Shown: positions 23,483-34,405 of the stretch, one piece after another
How positions within the stretch are numbered: the stretch's first letter is position 1
How the letters are laid out: every line of letters begins with the position of its first letter
Assembly (NCBI GenBank): GCA_009193005.1
Contig: SDWI01000067.1
Span: 289,653-353,652 of the forward strand
Reading direction: 5' to 3'
Origin: Lamellibrachia luymesi
Taxonomy: Eukaryota; Annelida; Polychaeta; Sabellida; Siboglinidae
DNA length: 64,000 nt
Program-made: the position numbers and the translations under genes
Notes under the pieces: generated by a model
The model's database searches: none
What the model saw: only the letters and a program-made list of their open reading frames with translations
What the model was told of the DNA's origin: nothing

Positions 23483-23713
23483 TCAATATGAACTAGCGGT
23501 GGAGTGCTCCAACATTCCCTCGAGTTCAATGTAGTTCCGGTCCGTTGATGGACCGATCAATGAAGAGACGTACGTAGGAGGATTAATCACATTTATTGTT
23601 GTAGGAACACCGATTCCTTCCATGTAATACCGTACACCACGGCTGGCAGAAACATCAACACACAAACAAACAAACATCAAAACCTGCAAAGATACACAAG
23701 CTAGTACAATCAT
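23483..23713 (-). CDS. Possible terminal exon or small secreted protein
   Basis: A minus-strand ATG frame of 76 codons has a hydrophobic N-terminus (MIVLACVSLQVLMFVCLCVD) and a polar C-terminus (INVINPPTYVSSLIGPSTD, IELEGMLEHS). A polyadenylation signal AATAAA overlaps the stop (23478-23483). 'tatctttgcag' ends at 23684, so an alternative reading is a last exon, 23683-23483, whose apparent signal peptide is intron sequence. Either way the polar part looks like real protein. The family is not recognised. Confidence 0.42.
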   Translation of the reverse strand: MIVLACVSLQVLMFVCLCVDVSASRGVRYYMEGIGVPTTINVINPPTYVSSLIGPSTDRNYIELEGMLEHSTASSY

Positions 23714-24224
23714 TTTACAAATATATACAGAACAGATTCATATGCAATATCTTAATACATGTTTCAGGCCTACAAAAATACAATAATACATACTGTAAAA
23801 ATTAATCGCAAAGAACTACTATTGTAATATTATTATCACAATCAAACGTTTGGAAATGCTACATGGTATTCATAGATAATTGACAGTTTACAACGTTTCA
23901 CGCACCTTTGGATATAACAACAATGCCACAAATACATATTAGTATTACCTGTCCCCAGCCTAGGCGCCCTTCTCCAACAGCTGGTATACAGTGACGTTCT
24001 TTTTGTCACCAATTAAAGATTCAAACAAACCAGTTTGAGGCATAATAAAAGAGTGATATAAACCCAACACTGACATCGACTCGTTAACATCTCTAGCGTA
24101 CATCAAGTAAATATTACGTTCAACTATAAATGAGGTCACCAGCTAGGTCATCAATGGTTTGTCGTTGCACTAGAAAGAAAAGAGGAGCATCAGGATTCCC
24201 ACAAAGCAACAAATATTAAGCCCG
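23714..24224. other. No gene recognised
   Basis: Non-coding. A minus-strand stretch near 23950-24040 (GDKKNVTVYQLLEKGA) is protein-like and ends at a TAG followed by a donor-like 'gtaata'; it is too short and broken to call. Confidence 0.35.
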
Positions 24225-24595
24225 ACAAGACCCTTTTAGAGGAAAATATAGACATCGACGCCCAGTGGTGTAGACATGGACGTGAAAGTCCTTGAAAAGA
24301 ATACAAACCAACATAAATATATCTGGATCTCTGCTGAAATTCTCAACAAAGTGCAAGCGAGAAAGGAAAGCTAAGCTCTACTAAAGAACAGTCAAACTAG
24401 AGCGGCAAAAGCAGTAGCACAGGAACAGAGGCAAACAAAGCAGTCAAGAAAACTGTAAAAACAGACAAGGAAGACTTTATCGGCAGCCTTGCAAAGGAAG
24501 CAGAGGAAGCCGCTATGCAGCTGTTCCACATAACAAGAAAGCTTGTGGGGAAATACAAGCAGACACAAATGCCTACTAAGTACAAGAAAGTAATA
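24225..24595 (+). mobile_element. RTE-like LINE fragment, linker between endonuclease and RT
   Basis: Frame-broken + strand sequence reads TRAAKAVAQEQRQTKQS in one frame, and DKEDFIGSLAKEAEEAAMQL then ITRKLVGKYKQTQMPTKY in another. This is the charged linker typical of RTE-like LINE proteins. No endonuclease or palm sequence is preserved next to it. Confidence 0.6.
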
Positions 24596-25149
24596 TTGTT
24601 GTTGTTTGGATTCTTGCTGGAAATATTGTTGTTTGGACCACATGGATAACTAAGATGACAATGTTGACCATAATAATATGTGTGCCATTTGCTGGTCGAG
24701 TATGAAGGCCGGAGCTGGCCCGGGCGACGGACCCGGACGGTGGTATGAAATCAGGACCATGGCGCAAGATGTACTGTTATGATAAAACAAAATATTTAAA
24801 TATATGTATGCCCTTTGAAATGTGTAGATGGTATGGTATATCACCATTATTCACCCCCTTTACCACCTATGCAAAGTATCATATGTTTTAAAATACAAAA
24901 CACTATTTATGTGAATATAATATCCATATAAATGCTAAATGTAATTATAAATATAATGCGTGCATGCTACAACGAACAAAGTACCTTATTTACGTTGATA
25001 TCGTAATATATTCAAACATGCCTTAATTAAACAACTATGGACGAGTATGAATGCTAACGGCATGATGTGAAGATAATGTACAAACGTTGTTCCCGTATGT
25101 ACCGTGTGTGTATAAAACAAAGCGATTGAGTAAATATACGTGTATTATT
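24596..25149. other. No gene recognised
   Basis: Begins with a 'ttgttgtttgga' phrase repeated twice (24597-24640) and continues as AT-rich non-coding DNA. Confidence 0.4.
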
Positions 25150-25320
25150 ATCTCTTATTGATAGATATACAACTCAGGATCGTATTGATAATTTGTTCCA
25201 TTTGTTTATAGTCCTCTACGAGGATGAGTATTTTCTCGTATGCAATTTACACTGTTCCTTTACCATAGCTGTTTATGCCTTCTACTTTTGTGCAATCAAC
25301 ATCAACAGAAAGTAGCCCTG
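25150..25320 (-). mobile_element. Diverged LINE 3' fragment
   Basis: The + strand resembles 51215-51335, which is the reverse complement of the CR1-like LINE C-terminus. Similarity is by eye and interrupted, so this is a weak call. Confidence 0.35.
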
Positions 25321-26095
25321 ATCATCCAGAGTAGCAAAACAGAGTGAACACAGTGTTTCTGGCAATGTTGACTGCCGTCAGGGCAGAAACCGTGCAGTAG
25401 AATTACGGCAGAAACTCACAAATTGATCATATTTTAATTGTTCTTACATTCCCTACAACATCCCAGTTTACCTCTTTACCTTTTTTCTACACCCTTTAAA
25501 TGGGTACAAGCATCACTTTGTCATCTGGTTTGTGATTCCCTCACCTTCCAAGCAGTCACAGACATTTCTTATCAGCCTATACAAACACTGAAACAATAGT
25601 AGGTTTTAAAGCGGCTAGCTGAGGCAAGACAACTATGATCAAAAGCCAGATTAGTACAACAAAAGCTTGCTGTTGCTCATTACAGTTACGTGCCCTAATA
25701 TGTGCCATTGAGGCATTGCAAATAAGATCAGGATTTTTAGTAGCGCTTAAAATTGTAGTAGTGCTTGAGGCAAATTTGATTTTCCACTTTGTAGTAGTGT
25801 GGATGTCGATATTGGATCGATTTTTTTATGTCTGAATTGTCAGTAAATTTCTGACTTAAATACAAAAGACGATTTTAGGAAACGCTTTCTTTTTAACCAA
25901 CATAGCTACAACACTATTACAATTTTATTAGGAAACGTCCGCATCCCTAAGAGAGCAGTGTGCACACTGAATTTAGCCATGCAACAGCGAAGCCAAATGG
26001 ACACTTCGTAAGCTGTGTGGCTTTAGCCCACATCAAATATTTACATATGTGGGCGAGATTTCGAAAGTATACTAAACTGAAACAATATTCTCAAC
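25321..26095. other. No gene recognised
   Basis: AT-rich non-coding DNA with chance ORFs. Confidence 0.4.
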
Positions 26096-26099
26096 GCTC

Positions 26100-26515
26100 T
26101 TTAAGAGTCAAACGAGAAGATAATCACTTGTAATTAGGTTTTGTTGAAGTCACTGTCAAAGATAACACCTAGATTACGCGCGGCTTCAGCTTAATTATAA
26201 GATGTCAGTGAGGAAATCACTTAAAGTCGAAACAGATTATGAATAGTAATGACTTGGATGAGAGACGTAATTATATAAGCTAAACAGAACAGGGCCAAAG
26301 ACGGATCCTTGCGGTATTCCTAATATAAAATGTTGTGGGCAAGACAGTGTGCCAGATATGTTAATGTTTTGGTGCCTGTCTGATAAATATGATTTGAACC
26401 ACCGAAGAGCTGTGGCAGAAATGTCAAAATGTCTATTAAGGCGATGTAAAAGGAATGAATGATCAATCGTATCGAAAGCAGTTGAGAGGTCTAGTAAATT
26501 GAGTGCTGTGACTTA
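26100..26515 (-). mobile_element. LINE reverse-transcriptase fragment (second CR1/jockey family)
   Basis: The minus strand has a frame-broken palm: a serine/leucine-rich 'RPLNCFRYD' segment, then ATALRWFKSYLSDRHQNI, then LSCPQHFILGIPQGSVFGPV, where IPQGS is the conserved palm turn. The neighbouring YADD box is lost. It differs in sequence from the LINE at 20906-23400. Confidence 0.65.
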
Positions 26516-27990
26516 GCATTGAGTACTCTTGTCCTGCCTCTTGTGCAGCACTTCAACATAAAGGTTACAGTCAATTCGAGCCATGACAGCTATACTTAGG
26601 ATCAACACGTCTGTGTCAGATTCGATAATTATGACTGAATCATATTCTAAAGGCGGCGTGCACTGCATGCAACAAAATGCGAGTATCTGCATTACATAAT
26701 TCTCCATTGCTTAATTTGTGGCCAGGCATGAATTTGGCGAACACCACACCTTCACCAGATTATCTCTGCATCAGACCCTATTTGACAAAGCAGCGTTTTA
26801 GCTGATTTGTCAAATATGACAAATTCTTTCACATTTACCTCCAGCTATCCTGATGACCACAAAAACACATGACCACACGGTCCAACAAAGGTGCAGTTAT
26901 CACCATGCATCTTCTGAATTCAAGATGCAAACGGGTGGTGTGGTGGTGAGACGCACTCATTTGTTGCCAGCTCTCTCTTCTCATTGTCTCGTCTGTATTG
27001 ACAAGAAACCAGCCAGTATCATGGGACAAAATAATATGTGATCAGCCTTCAGTATATCTTTGTACACACTACTGAATGTTTCATTATTGTGATCACTTAG
27101 GGATGTTTCTACAATCGGGAATCATTGCCATGTCTGAATAAAAATATGTTACTAGTAACAAATAATTCCGAATGGGTATAACTAAAAATAATCGGGACAA
27201 ACAAGTTATTCCATGTGCATCCCCAACATACATCCCCGACATACATCAATTGCATTTACCGCTTCAGACGACGTACTGGATGCAGCACGAAACCATTTGG
27301 GAACACCAATGTTTCAGCATTTAAATCGCGCGCACCCCGCACCCCAACATTGTCATAATAGGCCAGGTAGCAAATTCGTCCTTTTCAAGCCATGCCTTCG
27401 CCATGCCAGAAAGTATCGAGGTATCTGACCACTTGTTTCAAAGACCGGTTCAAATTAACCGTTACAGGTCGTGTTGGACTGATTCATCAATTGTGCTATG
27501 ACGGGCACATTGGGCTTACAACCGAGGTGTACATAGCTAAAGTTTCATTGCGAGTCGTGTGGTTAAAACTGGAATGCACAAGTCAACAAAACTCGATTCG
27601 CGTGTTAATTTCACTAACAGCTGTTAAGCCGATTCCAAAATTAGAACGCGGTAACGCGGTCTAACAAATAAAAAAATCAGTGGCATGAATGTGATGGTAA
27701 CAGCACAGTATTTTTGATGTGATTGCTTCTATGCTAAACTCCTTTCGGCGGAGGGACTTCTCGGAAAAACGCTCAGAACTAGAACGCATCGTTCTACGAC
27801 CCCTCTGAATCATGCCAGGATGTTGTAAATGGTTACAATATTTGGCGCGATACGGGTGGCCTGTGGTGAGATAAACAATATCCGTTTACGAACAGACTGG
27901 TAAGCAGTAGATTCCGAACGGTCACAGCTGGGAGACCCATTATAATACTTACAGTATTGGTAACATGCGTATGATACCGATAAAAAAAAA
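26516..27990. other. No gene recognised over 1.5 kb
   Basis: Several 60-90-codon frames exist on both strands but overlap one another and show no domain features. 'catccccaacatacatccccgacatac' is a short internal duplication near 27219-27245. Confidence 0.4.
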
Positions 27991-28092
27991 ACTATGTGAG
28001 CAAGTAGTTTCTATTGAGTCTGGGTCAAACCGTATGACGAACTATGTGAGCAAGTAGTTTCTATTGAGTCTTTGGGTGAAACCGTATGACGA
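27991..28092. repeat. Tandem duplication, about 50 bp, two copies
   Basis: Copy 1 (27991-28040) and copy 2 (28041-28092) differ by a short insertion and a single base. The start of a third copy ('gaactatgcgaacaa') follows. Recent slippage or unequal exchange. Confidence 0.9.
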
Positions 28093-28154
28093 ACTATGCG
28101 AACAATTTCCGACTGGCGTGATTCACACCGGTGTGAGAAAAATTGTGAGTACTC

Positions 28155-28267
28155 ATTAGACTTTCAATCGAGGGAATCCTTTTTTCGAATCTTGCCGATT
28201 CGAAGCTTGGGTAATTTCGTCCCCAATTTAACTCCAGTTCACCCAGCATATAAATGAGTATGTGAAC
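28155..28267 (+). repeat. tRNA-derived SINE copy 2
   Basis: It matches the copy at 14670-14790 from the 'tcaatcgaggg' block through the 'ccagttcacccagcatataa' tail. The B box is partly eroded (TTTTCGAATC). Diverged, dead copy. Confidence 0.5.
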
Positions 28268-29070
28268 AAATTCTTCACGTAGTTATTGCAGCGTTGTTTA
28301 CAGGCTTTCCAGGGAATTCGAGTTGACGTTGAAATCAATAGGTGTGCGAGGGGATTAAGTGTAAGGTGCTTTGAGCAATCTCACTGAATGTATACCGTGC
28401 TGCGGTTATGATCCGACCAATAATTGCATTTCACGAAATGTAGGATCACATTCTCTTAGGTTGTAGCGCGATTGACACCGGAGAAAGATTCAAGTTCCGG
28501 TACATGCTCAGGTGTCAGCCCAATTTACTGAGATGAACGGTCGGATCGGACTCTATCTGTAGTTGTTGCTCACTCATTCCTATGTCCTGTGCGAGCACAT
28601 TCTACAGGGAATGAGAGCGCTTGGGCTAGGTATGAGAATAATTGTATCAGTACCTTTCAAGAAATACTACACGATAAATAACAACTGCTCTAATATGTGC
28701 TGTTGACAGAAGTTACGCAACCACTGAATGAATATATTCCTTTGACTACAACACTGATGGAGTCCGATTCGTTAAAGACCCTGGTGCGAGAAACATTGTG
28801 CGTTTGTTCCACGTTGATCTGCTCTTGGGCGAACTGGATATGGAGGTGACATTTCAGCGAAATGGATAGATGGTCATTCCCTATGGAAGAGAAGGACACG
28901 GTCAAGGAGCTGCACCAATCCTCTTCTCTGAGTATACAAACGGTCTGCTGTATGAAAAGGCCGATTCTCTGAAAATGGCTATTATCAGTCAACACCAGAA
29001 CTAGACTTCCTGGACCTGCTTGGAGTTAAAGATCAGTGCTGTCTAAAAATGGGAAGAACCATAAACACCT
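28268..29070. other. No gene recognised; weak second B-box-like site
   Basis: Non-coding or unrecognised. 'agattcaagttcc' near 28486 resembles a Pol III B box, with no supporting tRNA structure. A minus-strand frame at 28690-28995 could be decayed capsid sequence of relic 2, but I cannot see motifs in it. Confidence 0.3.
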
Positions 29071-29074
29071 GATG

Positions 29075-29175
29075 AGGTGGTGAGATACTGAATGGAGAAT
29101 CAGACAAAGCACTTATTCTAGATGTAGTGAGACACGGTTGTTTCCTATCACATATCCTGTTTAGTTTGTTCCTTG
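29075..29175 (+). mobile_element. Short RT-like segment next to the capsid relic
   Basis: A + strand frame reads VVRHGCFLSHILFSLFLG, which has the spacing of the RT turn 'RQG..LSP.LF'. It ends where the capsid sequence of relic 2 begins, so it may mark a LINE insertion that truncated relic 2. Weak. Confidence 0.35.
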
Positions 29176-29590
29176 GAGTTCGTCATGGCAGATAGAGTTG
29201 ATGCTAGGAGCATAAGCGAACATGGTGGCGTCGACGACGTACACTTTGCGAAAGCGCCATTGTTTCGTACGAGTCGAATCTTAACGCTGACCCCGTTGAC
29301 TAATAAACCATGTTGTAGGAATAGTTCCACGTGGAGTCGTTCAGTCATTTCGACGACCTGACTATCCGCGACGTACGCTTTCCGGTCCTGCAACTTTTCG
29401 TTCTTATCGTCGAGCGCTTCCATGTGACCGGATGTGTCTTCATGCCAAAGTTAACCCTTCAGTGGCATCTCTTTGGCTTTGATACCGTAGCTCAACACCA
29501 TTTCGACGTTGGCATGATATGTCGTGTCGTTCAGGTAGACGTCGACTTGACTAAACAGGGAAATTGCAACCATTTATTCATTGGATCCAT
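29130..29590 (-). pseudogene. Polinton major capsid protein fragment (relic 2)
   Basis: Minus-strand sequence with SLFSQVDVYLNDTTYHANVE (near 29560-29500), LWHEDTSGHME (near 29450), then LHVELFLQHGLLVNGVSVKI (near 29330-29275) and RLVRNNGAFAKC. This is the N-terminal half of what I recognise as the double jelly-roll major capsid protein of Polintons, the shell-forming subunit. One in-frame stop falls between the first two blocks, and the C-terminal half is lost. It shows that the family once had a virion gene set. Confidence 0.72.
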
Positions 29591-29702
29591 CAGCTCGCCA
29601 GGGCGTGGTTTATCGTTCTTACTAGTTTATCGGGTCCGTCGTAGTAACCGACTGCGATCAGCCCAACGGTTTACTTGCATCACGTATCGTCTGTTCTGAT
29701 GT

Positions 29703-29795
29703 TGTACCATTTGTGCGGGTAGTGTATCTCCCGCTCGTGCGGGTGATGTATCTCCCGCTCGTGCGGGTGGTGTATCTCCCGCACGAACACGACTT
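29703..29795. repeat. 24-bp tandem repeat, three copies
   Basis: Three near-identical units of the type 'gtgcgggtgrtgtatctccc' plus four bases. It lies between the integrase and capsid relics and keeps a frame open encoding RYTTRTSG repeats on the minus strand; coding is doubtful. Confidence 0.88.
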
Positions 29796-29946
29796 CCGCC
29801 TTGGGATAGTCGGTACCGAAGAGGTGCTAACGATTGGCAATGTCGTCGTTGCTACGCGCATCTAGAGTCCTCTTCTTCTGCTTCTTCTTCGACGATGCTA
29901 TCGTCTCGTCCGTCATTGTTCGAATGAGGAGTCGACCGGCGCCTGA

Positions 29947-30240
29947 CTAGTATTTATATATGACGAGAGCCTTAGCATCGATCCAGCTGTTGAACAATGC
30001 GGGGTAGCCGTACCATTTCACCAACGCTTCCCTTCCCTTTCCCACTTTCCGCCGCTGCAGCACCGATTCGACGCGGTACAGTTTATCTTTTGGTACCGAT
30101 ACTTTTTGCATTACCGGTTCGTAAAATGTCCCGTCCAGCGTCTCCCCCAAATCGTTGACCAACAGGTACACGCGCGGATTGGAGGGATGCGCGTCACGTA
30201 TGGTGAAGAGCTCTTCGATCAAATTAGCCATGATGACCAT
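29947..30240 (-). pseudogene. Integrase C-terminal fragment with chromodomain-like tail (relic 2)
   Basis: The minus-strand frame is homologous to the end of the relic 1 integrase: LIEELFTIRDAHPSNPRVYL, then VYRVESVL-type tail LYRVESVLQRRKVGKGREAL and VKWYGYPALFNSWIDA. The catalytic core is absent. The frame itself is undamaged over 97 codons, ending in TAG. Confidence 0.85.
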
Positions 30241-30384
30241 TCTTTAACAACGAAGTTAGCTGTCTCGCACACAGTGCAACAGTCAGTGCCACGACGATGG
30301 AGCGCTATGCTACTTCTAACTCGGTTATCGTAAACATTGGCGTCGTCGGGAGGCGCGTCGTCTTTAGTAGGAATCCCAACAGTT

Positions 30385-30515
30385 GGATGACGACGACGGA
30401 CGGCGACGGACTGCGACGGTCGGCGACGGACCGCGACGGACGGCGACGGACGACGACGGACGGTGACGGACGGCGACGGACGACGAAGGAAGACGACGGA
30501 CGGCGACGACGAGTT
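30385..30515. repeat. GACGGACGGC-type minisatellite
   Basis: About ten degenerate copies of a 10-12-bp unit based on 'gacggacggc' and 'gacggacgac'. It separates the pX-like and integrase pieces of relic 2 and opens Arg/Ser/Pro/Val-rich frames on both strands that are not genes. Confidence 0.88.
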
Positions 30516-30559
30516 TTCCGAGGACTTCCACTGCGCCACTTGCCAACGCAGTAACGGAG

Positions 30560-30835
30560 CCAACGTTTGCTATCCGACCAGATCGCTCTTGCTCTTTTTT
30601 CATGAAAACATCGTGATCGAGATCTTTGCCAGCAAGTGTACGTGCTGTACTTTTCAACGTCACCTTCTGCGGGGTCAACAGAACGTTCCCTCTTAAAATG
30701 TTATACGCGCACTCGCACAGACTACATATCATATCGGAGTCGGCGTTGGCGAGGATGGCGTTTCTCAGTTTTATGTTCTTGATGTCTATTCAGCGTCTGC
30801 AGACACCAGATATGTCTTTTCACGAGTTGAGACAT
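30560..30835 (-). pseudogene. Small basic pX-like Polinton protein (relic 2)
   Basis: ATG at 30835 (minus) starts MSQLVKRHIW; after a frameshift the frame continues LRNAILANADSDMICSLCEC and AYNILRGNVLLTPQKVTL. I associate this pattern with a small Lys/Arg-rich protein common in Polintons, perhaps a virion core or DNA-binding protein. The role is inferred. The C-terminus merges with the GACGG minisatellite. Confidence 0.5.
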
Positions 30836-30959
30836 CTTGCGAATGGCGACTCGAGCGTTGTGTCCGGCCTTTTATACCTTCGGCAGGTAGACGTAATGAA
30901 CGGCGTCGTCCGGAAAGATGGTCGTACGTAAGGGTAGATCTTCGGGCATTTTAGATCGA

Positions 30960-31330
30960 TAGCCGTACGATACCGCCGTCGCATTTTTGAAAGTCTTGCA
31001 CAAACTTCACGCGACCATGTATTGCGCGTTCAGACTGACCCGACCGTCCGTTTCCGCCATCAAATCATATCGTCTACGACGACAAGGTTTCTCGTCCTTG
31101 GATCGAACAACGACGCGTTCGGTAAGCCTTCTTCGAATCGTAAGTTGACTAATACCAGCGTCGCGTAGGCGGGTTGCCATTCACCGTAATACCATTTCAT
31201 ATTTTCGGGTGACCAGTCGATCATCGCGGCACGTGACGTAGCAGACACCTCACGAACGTGGTCTTGCCGCATCCCGTCGGTCCGGCGACGACGCACGTGA
31301 AGGGTGCTTCCATCGCGTTTGCTCAGACCT
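30960..31330 (-). pseudogene. Packaging ATPase N-terminal half (relic 2)
   Basis: Minus-strand sequence shows a frame-shifted Walker A region (TDGMRQDHV in one frame, with the GPTGCGK codons present in another), then MIDWSPENMKWYYGEWQPAY and NLVVVDDMI as Walker B (about 31060-31085). It follows the polymerase directly, with the polymerase end deleted at about 31330. The C-terminal half is not recognisable. Confidence 0.7.
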
Positions 31331-31991
31331 TTCGTGCTGTACTTGTCGGTAGCTCCGAAGCAGTAATAAGTCTTGCTGCATAATTCGACGAACCCGTCAC
31401 CGCACCACTCCACCTTGAACAGACCGGGCGCCCTCTTGTACGTTTTACGTGCGACGCAGCACGGGCCGGAGACGGTCCATGGGTGACCAGCGAAGCGCAG
31501 CAGTGCACGTAGGTGGTTTCATGCTCGGTGTAACACTCTGACGGGAGCCATTCGACTCGGTGACGGAAGTAATGCTCCCGATGCTCCGAGTTCACGAGGT
31601 CGTTGGCGCTCTCTCCAGCCAGCAATATAAGCACCATTCGTGTCCATCTCGCAGTATTGGAACAGAGGACGTTCGATGTACCTGTCGATGAAGTCGTAGT
31701 ACACCTGAAGCATGCGCAACTTGGGGTACTGTAGGACGAAAAATCTCATATGAATGGGCAGCGTTTATTTCACGCTTCTCTTGTTCATCTCTATCTCGTA
31801 CGCGTTGTTGACAACAACATCGAGTTGACGAAATCCACGATCGTTGTTAAAAGTCGATGCGCTGACCTTTGTGCAATATTTCACGTCGCGGTGTCTATTC
31901 TCGTTGGTAATCGTCTTTCTTTAATCCGATTTATCGAGCAGTTTCATGGTATCCGCGATAATATAATGGCTTTGTGTGGGTTTGTGACTAT

Positions 31992-32475
31992 ATTAGAGGA
32001 GCGAGCCACATCTAACTCCACCCGAATCTTCTGCACCTTCTCGTTGAAGTGTTGTGCAAACTTACTGCAACCATCTTCAATGGACTCAAATTCTGGATAA
32101 ATGGCCTTCTTTTCAGCTCCCATGTACCTGATAAGCCGGAACATCGACTTGTTATCAGCTGAAGAGTGTCCTGGTAGTATTCACTCTGAAGAGTGTCCTG
32201 GTAGTATTCACTCTGAAGGGTGTCCTGGTAGTATTCACTCTTTGCTTTGGCTATGCACACTGTCGAGGCATTTGAGCTTCAACAGCTGCCGATGAACTTC
32301 AAGCTTGGTCGTTCTCCATCGATGTTCACACTGGCGCTTCTTGGCTCTAGCCTCCTCTACATTTCCATTGCACCATGGGCATGGCCTGATCCTCTCCTTA
32401 CTCTGTCCTTTAAAGGAGCGTGTTTATCGAGGACCATTCTTAAGTCTGTGTAGTAATTAGAAATGTCATGCATAG
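31992..32475 (-). mobile_element. LINE fragment inside the relic 2 polymerase
   Basis: Minus-strand sequence reads YYTDLRMVLDKHAPLKDRV, then a segment with three EYYQDTLQS repeats, then FRLIRYMGAEKKAIYPEF and KFAQHFNEKVQKIRVEL. This is the region between endonuclease and RT in CR1/jockey-like LINEs. It replaces several hundred bases of polymerase. Confidence 0.65.
32160..32241. repeat. 27-bp tandem repeat, three copies
   Basis: Three units of 'gaagagtgtcctggtagtat' plus 'tcactct' in a row, one with a single change. In frame with the LINE remnant, it triplicates nine residues. Likely arose after insertion by slippage. Confidence 0.92.
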
Positions 32476-33282
32476 TTTTGGCCTCTTTCTCGTGGTATCT
32501 ATTAAATATTAGGACCGGTTCTCCTATGAAAATGTCTTTGACGAGTTTATGCAGATTTTTTTCTTTTCGTTGAACAGCGTAAAGTACGTTTTTCCAGTAG
32601 GTCGTTACAGAAGTATAGCAATGTTAGACCGTTACGCTGATACCGTCTTTGATCATGTCGATACCCCGTCGCTAGTAGAAGGCGAACAGTTTGTCAATGG
32701 CTTGTAAGAAAGGCGCCACGTCTCTGTTGTTGTACCATATCAAGAAGTCGCCGAGTAGAAGGTGAAGTATCAAAAACTTTTTGATGGTGTTGAGGTCGTG
32801 CTTTCCCGAATTGAAACCGAGCACTGATAATTTATGGAGACACCCGTACAGTTGACCCATTAGCTTGCTGTAGGCGTTGGTCGAAGGTGATGCGTCCTCC
32901 TCCTCGGGTGCAATCCCGGTTGTAGCAGCGGCCATCTTTTCATCATACGCGGTGTTCGATTCGATTAGTACGTCGTACACGTCTGCATACGACTCTTTCA
33001 GCCAGCGCTTCATACGCGGCGTCGCTCGTAGAATCTTCATCATATCGGTCACCAACCTATCCGAATCACCGTCCATGACGATACAGTGCGCCTCCTCTTG
33101 TTCGGGTACGTTCGACGCCACGTTTATGCTCGCCGATACGTGACGCGTTGTCCACAGAATTTTGTCTTTGTCCGACGGAAGTTACGTACTATCGACGTAA
33201 CATTTGAAATGGAATGTTGCTCTGTACAGGTATTATCGCAACGCTTCCACGACATCGCGAATGTTTGTGATATGAAACTTTG

Positions 33283-34405
33283 AGGCATGAAAGTTTGTAC
33301 TTTTAAACTTTGTGTTATGAAAGTTTGTGAGTTGAAAGTTTGTTCTATGAAAGTTTGTGATATGAAACTTTGTGATATGAAAGTTTATGATTTGAAAGTT
33401 TGTGCCATTTGTGATTTGGACTTAATCGTTTTTCGAGCATACATTTTTTGACGATTCGTAGACGAGTTGGACAAAAGTTTGTGACATGAAAGTTTGTGAT
33501 ATGAAAGTGTGTGAGTTAAAAGTGTGTACTTTGAAAGTTTATGCTTTAAACGTGTGTACTGTGTAATGAAAGTTTGTGATATGAAAGTTTGTGACCTTTA
33601 AACTTTGTGATTTAACATTTTTCGATATGAAAATTTGTGAGTTGAAAGTTTGTGTTATAAAAATTTATGATATGAAAGTTTTTTTAATATGAAACTTTGT
33701 AACATGAAAGTAATTTGAAAGTCAATGATTTGAAAATTTGTACAATGAACGTTTGTGATTTGAAAGTTTGAGCTTTGAAAGTTTATGAAATAAAAGTTTG
33801 TGATAGGAAAGTCTACGATTTGAAAGTTTGCGTTATTTATGATTTTTCGAGCATATATTTTGTGATGATTTGCAGACGAGTTGGACAAAAGTTTGTGACA
33901 TGAAAGTTTGTACTTTGAAAATTTATGGTTTAAACGGTTGCACTCTGGAAGTTTGTGTTATGAAAGTTTATGAAATTAAAGTTTGTGATATGAAACTTTG
34001 TGACCTTTAAACTTTGTGATTTGGAACTTTATGACATGAAAGTTTGTGAGTTGAAAGTTTGAGATTTGAAAGTTTGTGACATGAAAGTTTGTGAGTTGAA
34101 AGTTTGTACTATGAAAATTTATGAGTTGAAAGTTTGTGTTATGAAAGTTTGTGATATGAAGCTTTGTAATATAAAAGTTTGTAATTTGAAAATTTATTAT
34201 TTGAAAGTTTGTACTATGAAAGTTTGTGATTTGAAAGTTTATGATATAAAGGTTTGTGATATGAAACTTTATAACATGAAAGTTTGTGAGTTGAAAGTTT
34301 CTGATTTGAAAGTTTGTGCTATGAAAATTGATGATATAAAAGTTTGTGTTATGAAACTTTGTAACATGAAAGTTTATGAGTTGAAAGTTTATGATTTTTA
34401 AATTG
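33283..34405. repeat. 15-bp satellite array A
   Basis: About seventy diverged copies of a 15-bp unit of the form GAAAGTTTGTGANNT. A non-satellite block ('tttttcgagcata...acgagttggacaaaag') recurs at about 33428 and 33843, giving a higher-order period near 416 bp. It abuts the broken polymerase of relic 2. Because 15 is divisible by three, long frames stay open: MKVCD-type repeats on + and TNFQI-type repeats on minus. These are not credible genes. Confidence 0.9.

Larger units (their letters stand above)
29130..33270 (-). mobile_element. Polinton/Maverick relic 2
   Basis: Minus-strand order: polymerase (33270-31330), ATPase N-terminal half (31330-30960), pX-like protein (30835-30560), GACGG minisatellite, integrase tail (30240-29947), and major capsid fragment (29590-29130). 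It is riddled with stops, deletions and a LINE insertion. Its upstream edge runs straight into a 15-bp satellite array (33283 onward). Unlike relics 1 and 3 it retains part of the major capsid gene. Confidence 0.82.
31330..33270 (-). pseudogene. Polinton DNA polymerase (relic 2), with LINE insertion
   Basis: Minus-strand blocks: degraded exonuclease I (FHFKCY where relic 3 has FDFECW, near 33210), exonuclease II GFNSGKHDLN (near 32815), FLQAIDKLFAFYQQRG (near 32690), then, after a LINE-derived insert, FRQLDVVVNNAYEIEMNKR (near 31830) and YCEMDTNGAYI, motif C with the last catalytic Asp changed to Asn (near 31635). KTYYCFGATDKYSTKGLS lies near 31350. The N-terminus is replaced by satellite. 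Not functional. Confidence 0.8.

Noticed and set aside
23940..24040. Minus-strand exon with a donor at about 23945
   Set aside because: An in-frame TAG lies just before the donor-like site and no acceptor was found.
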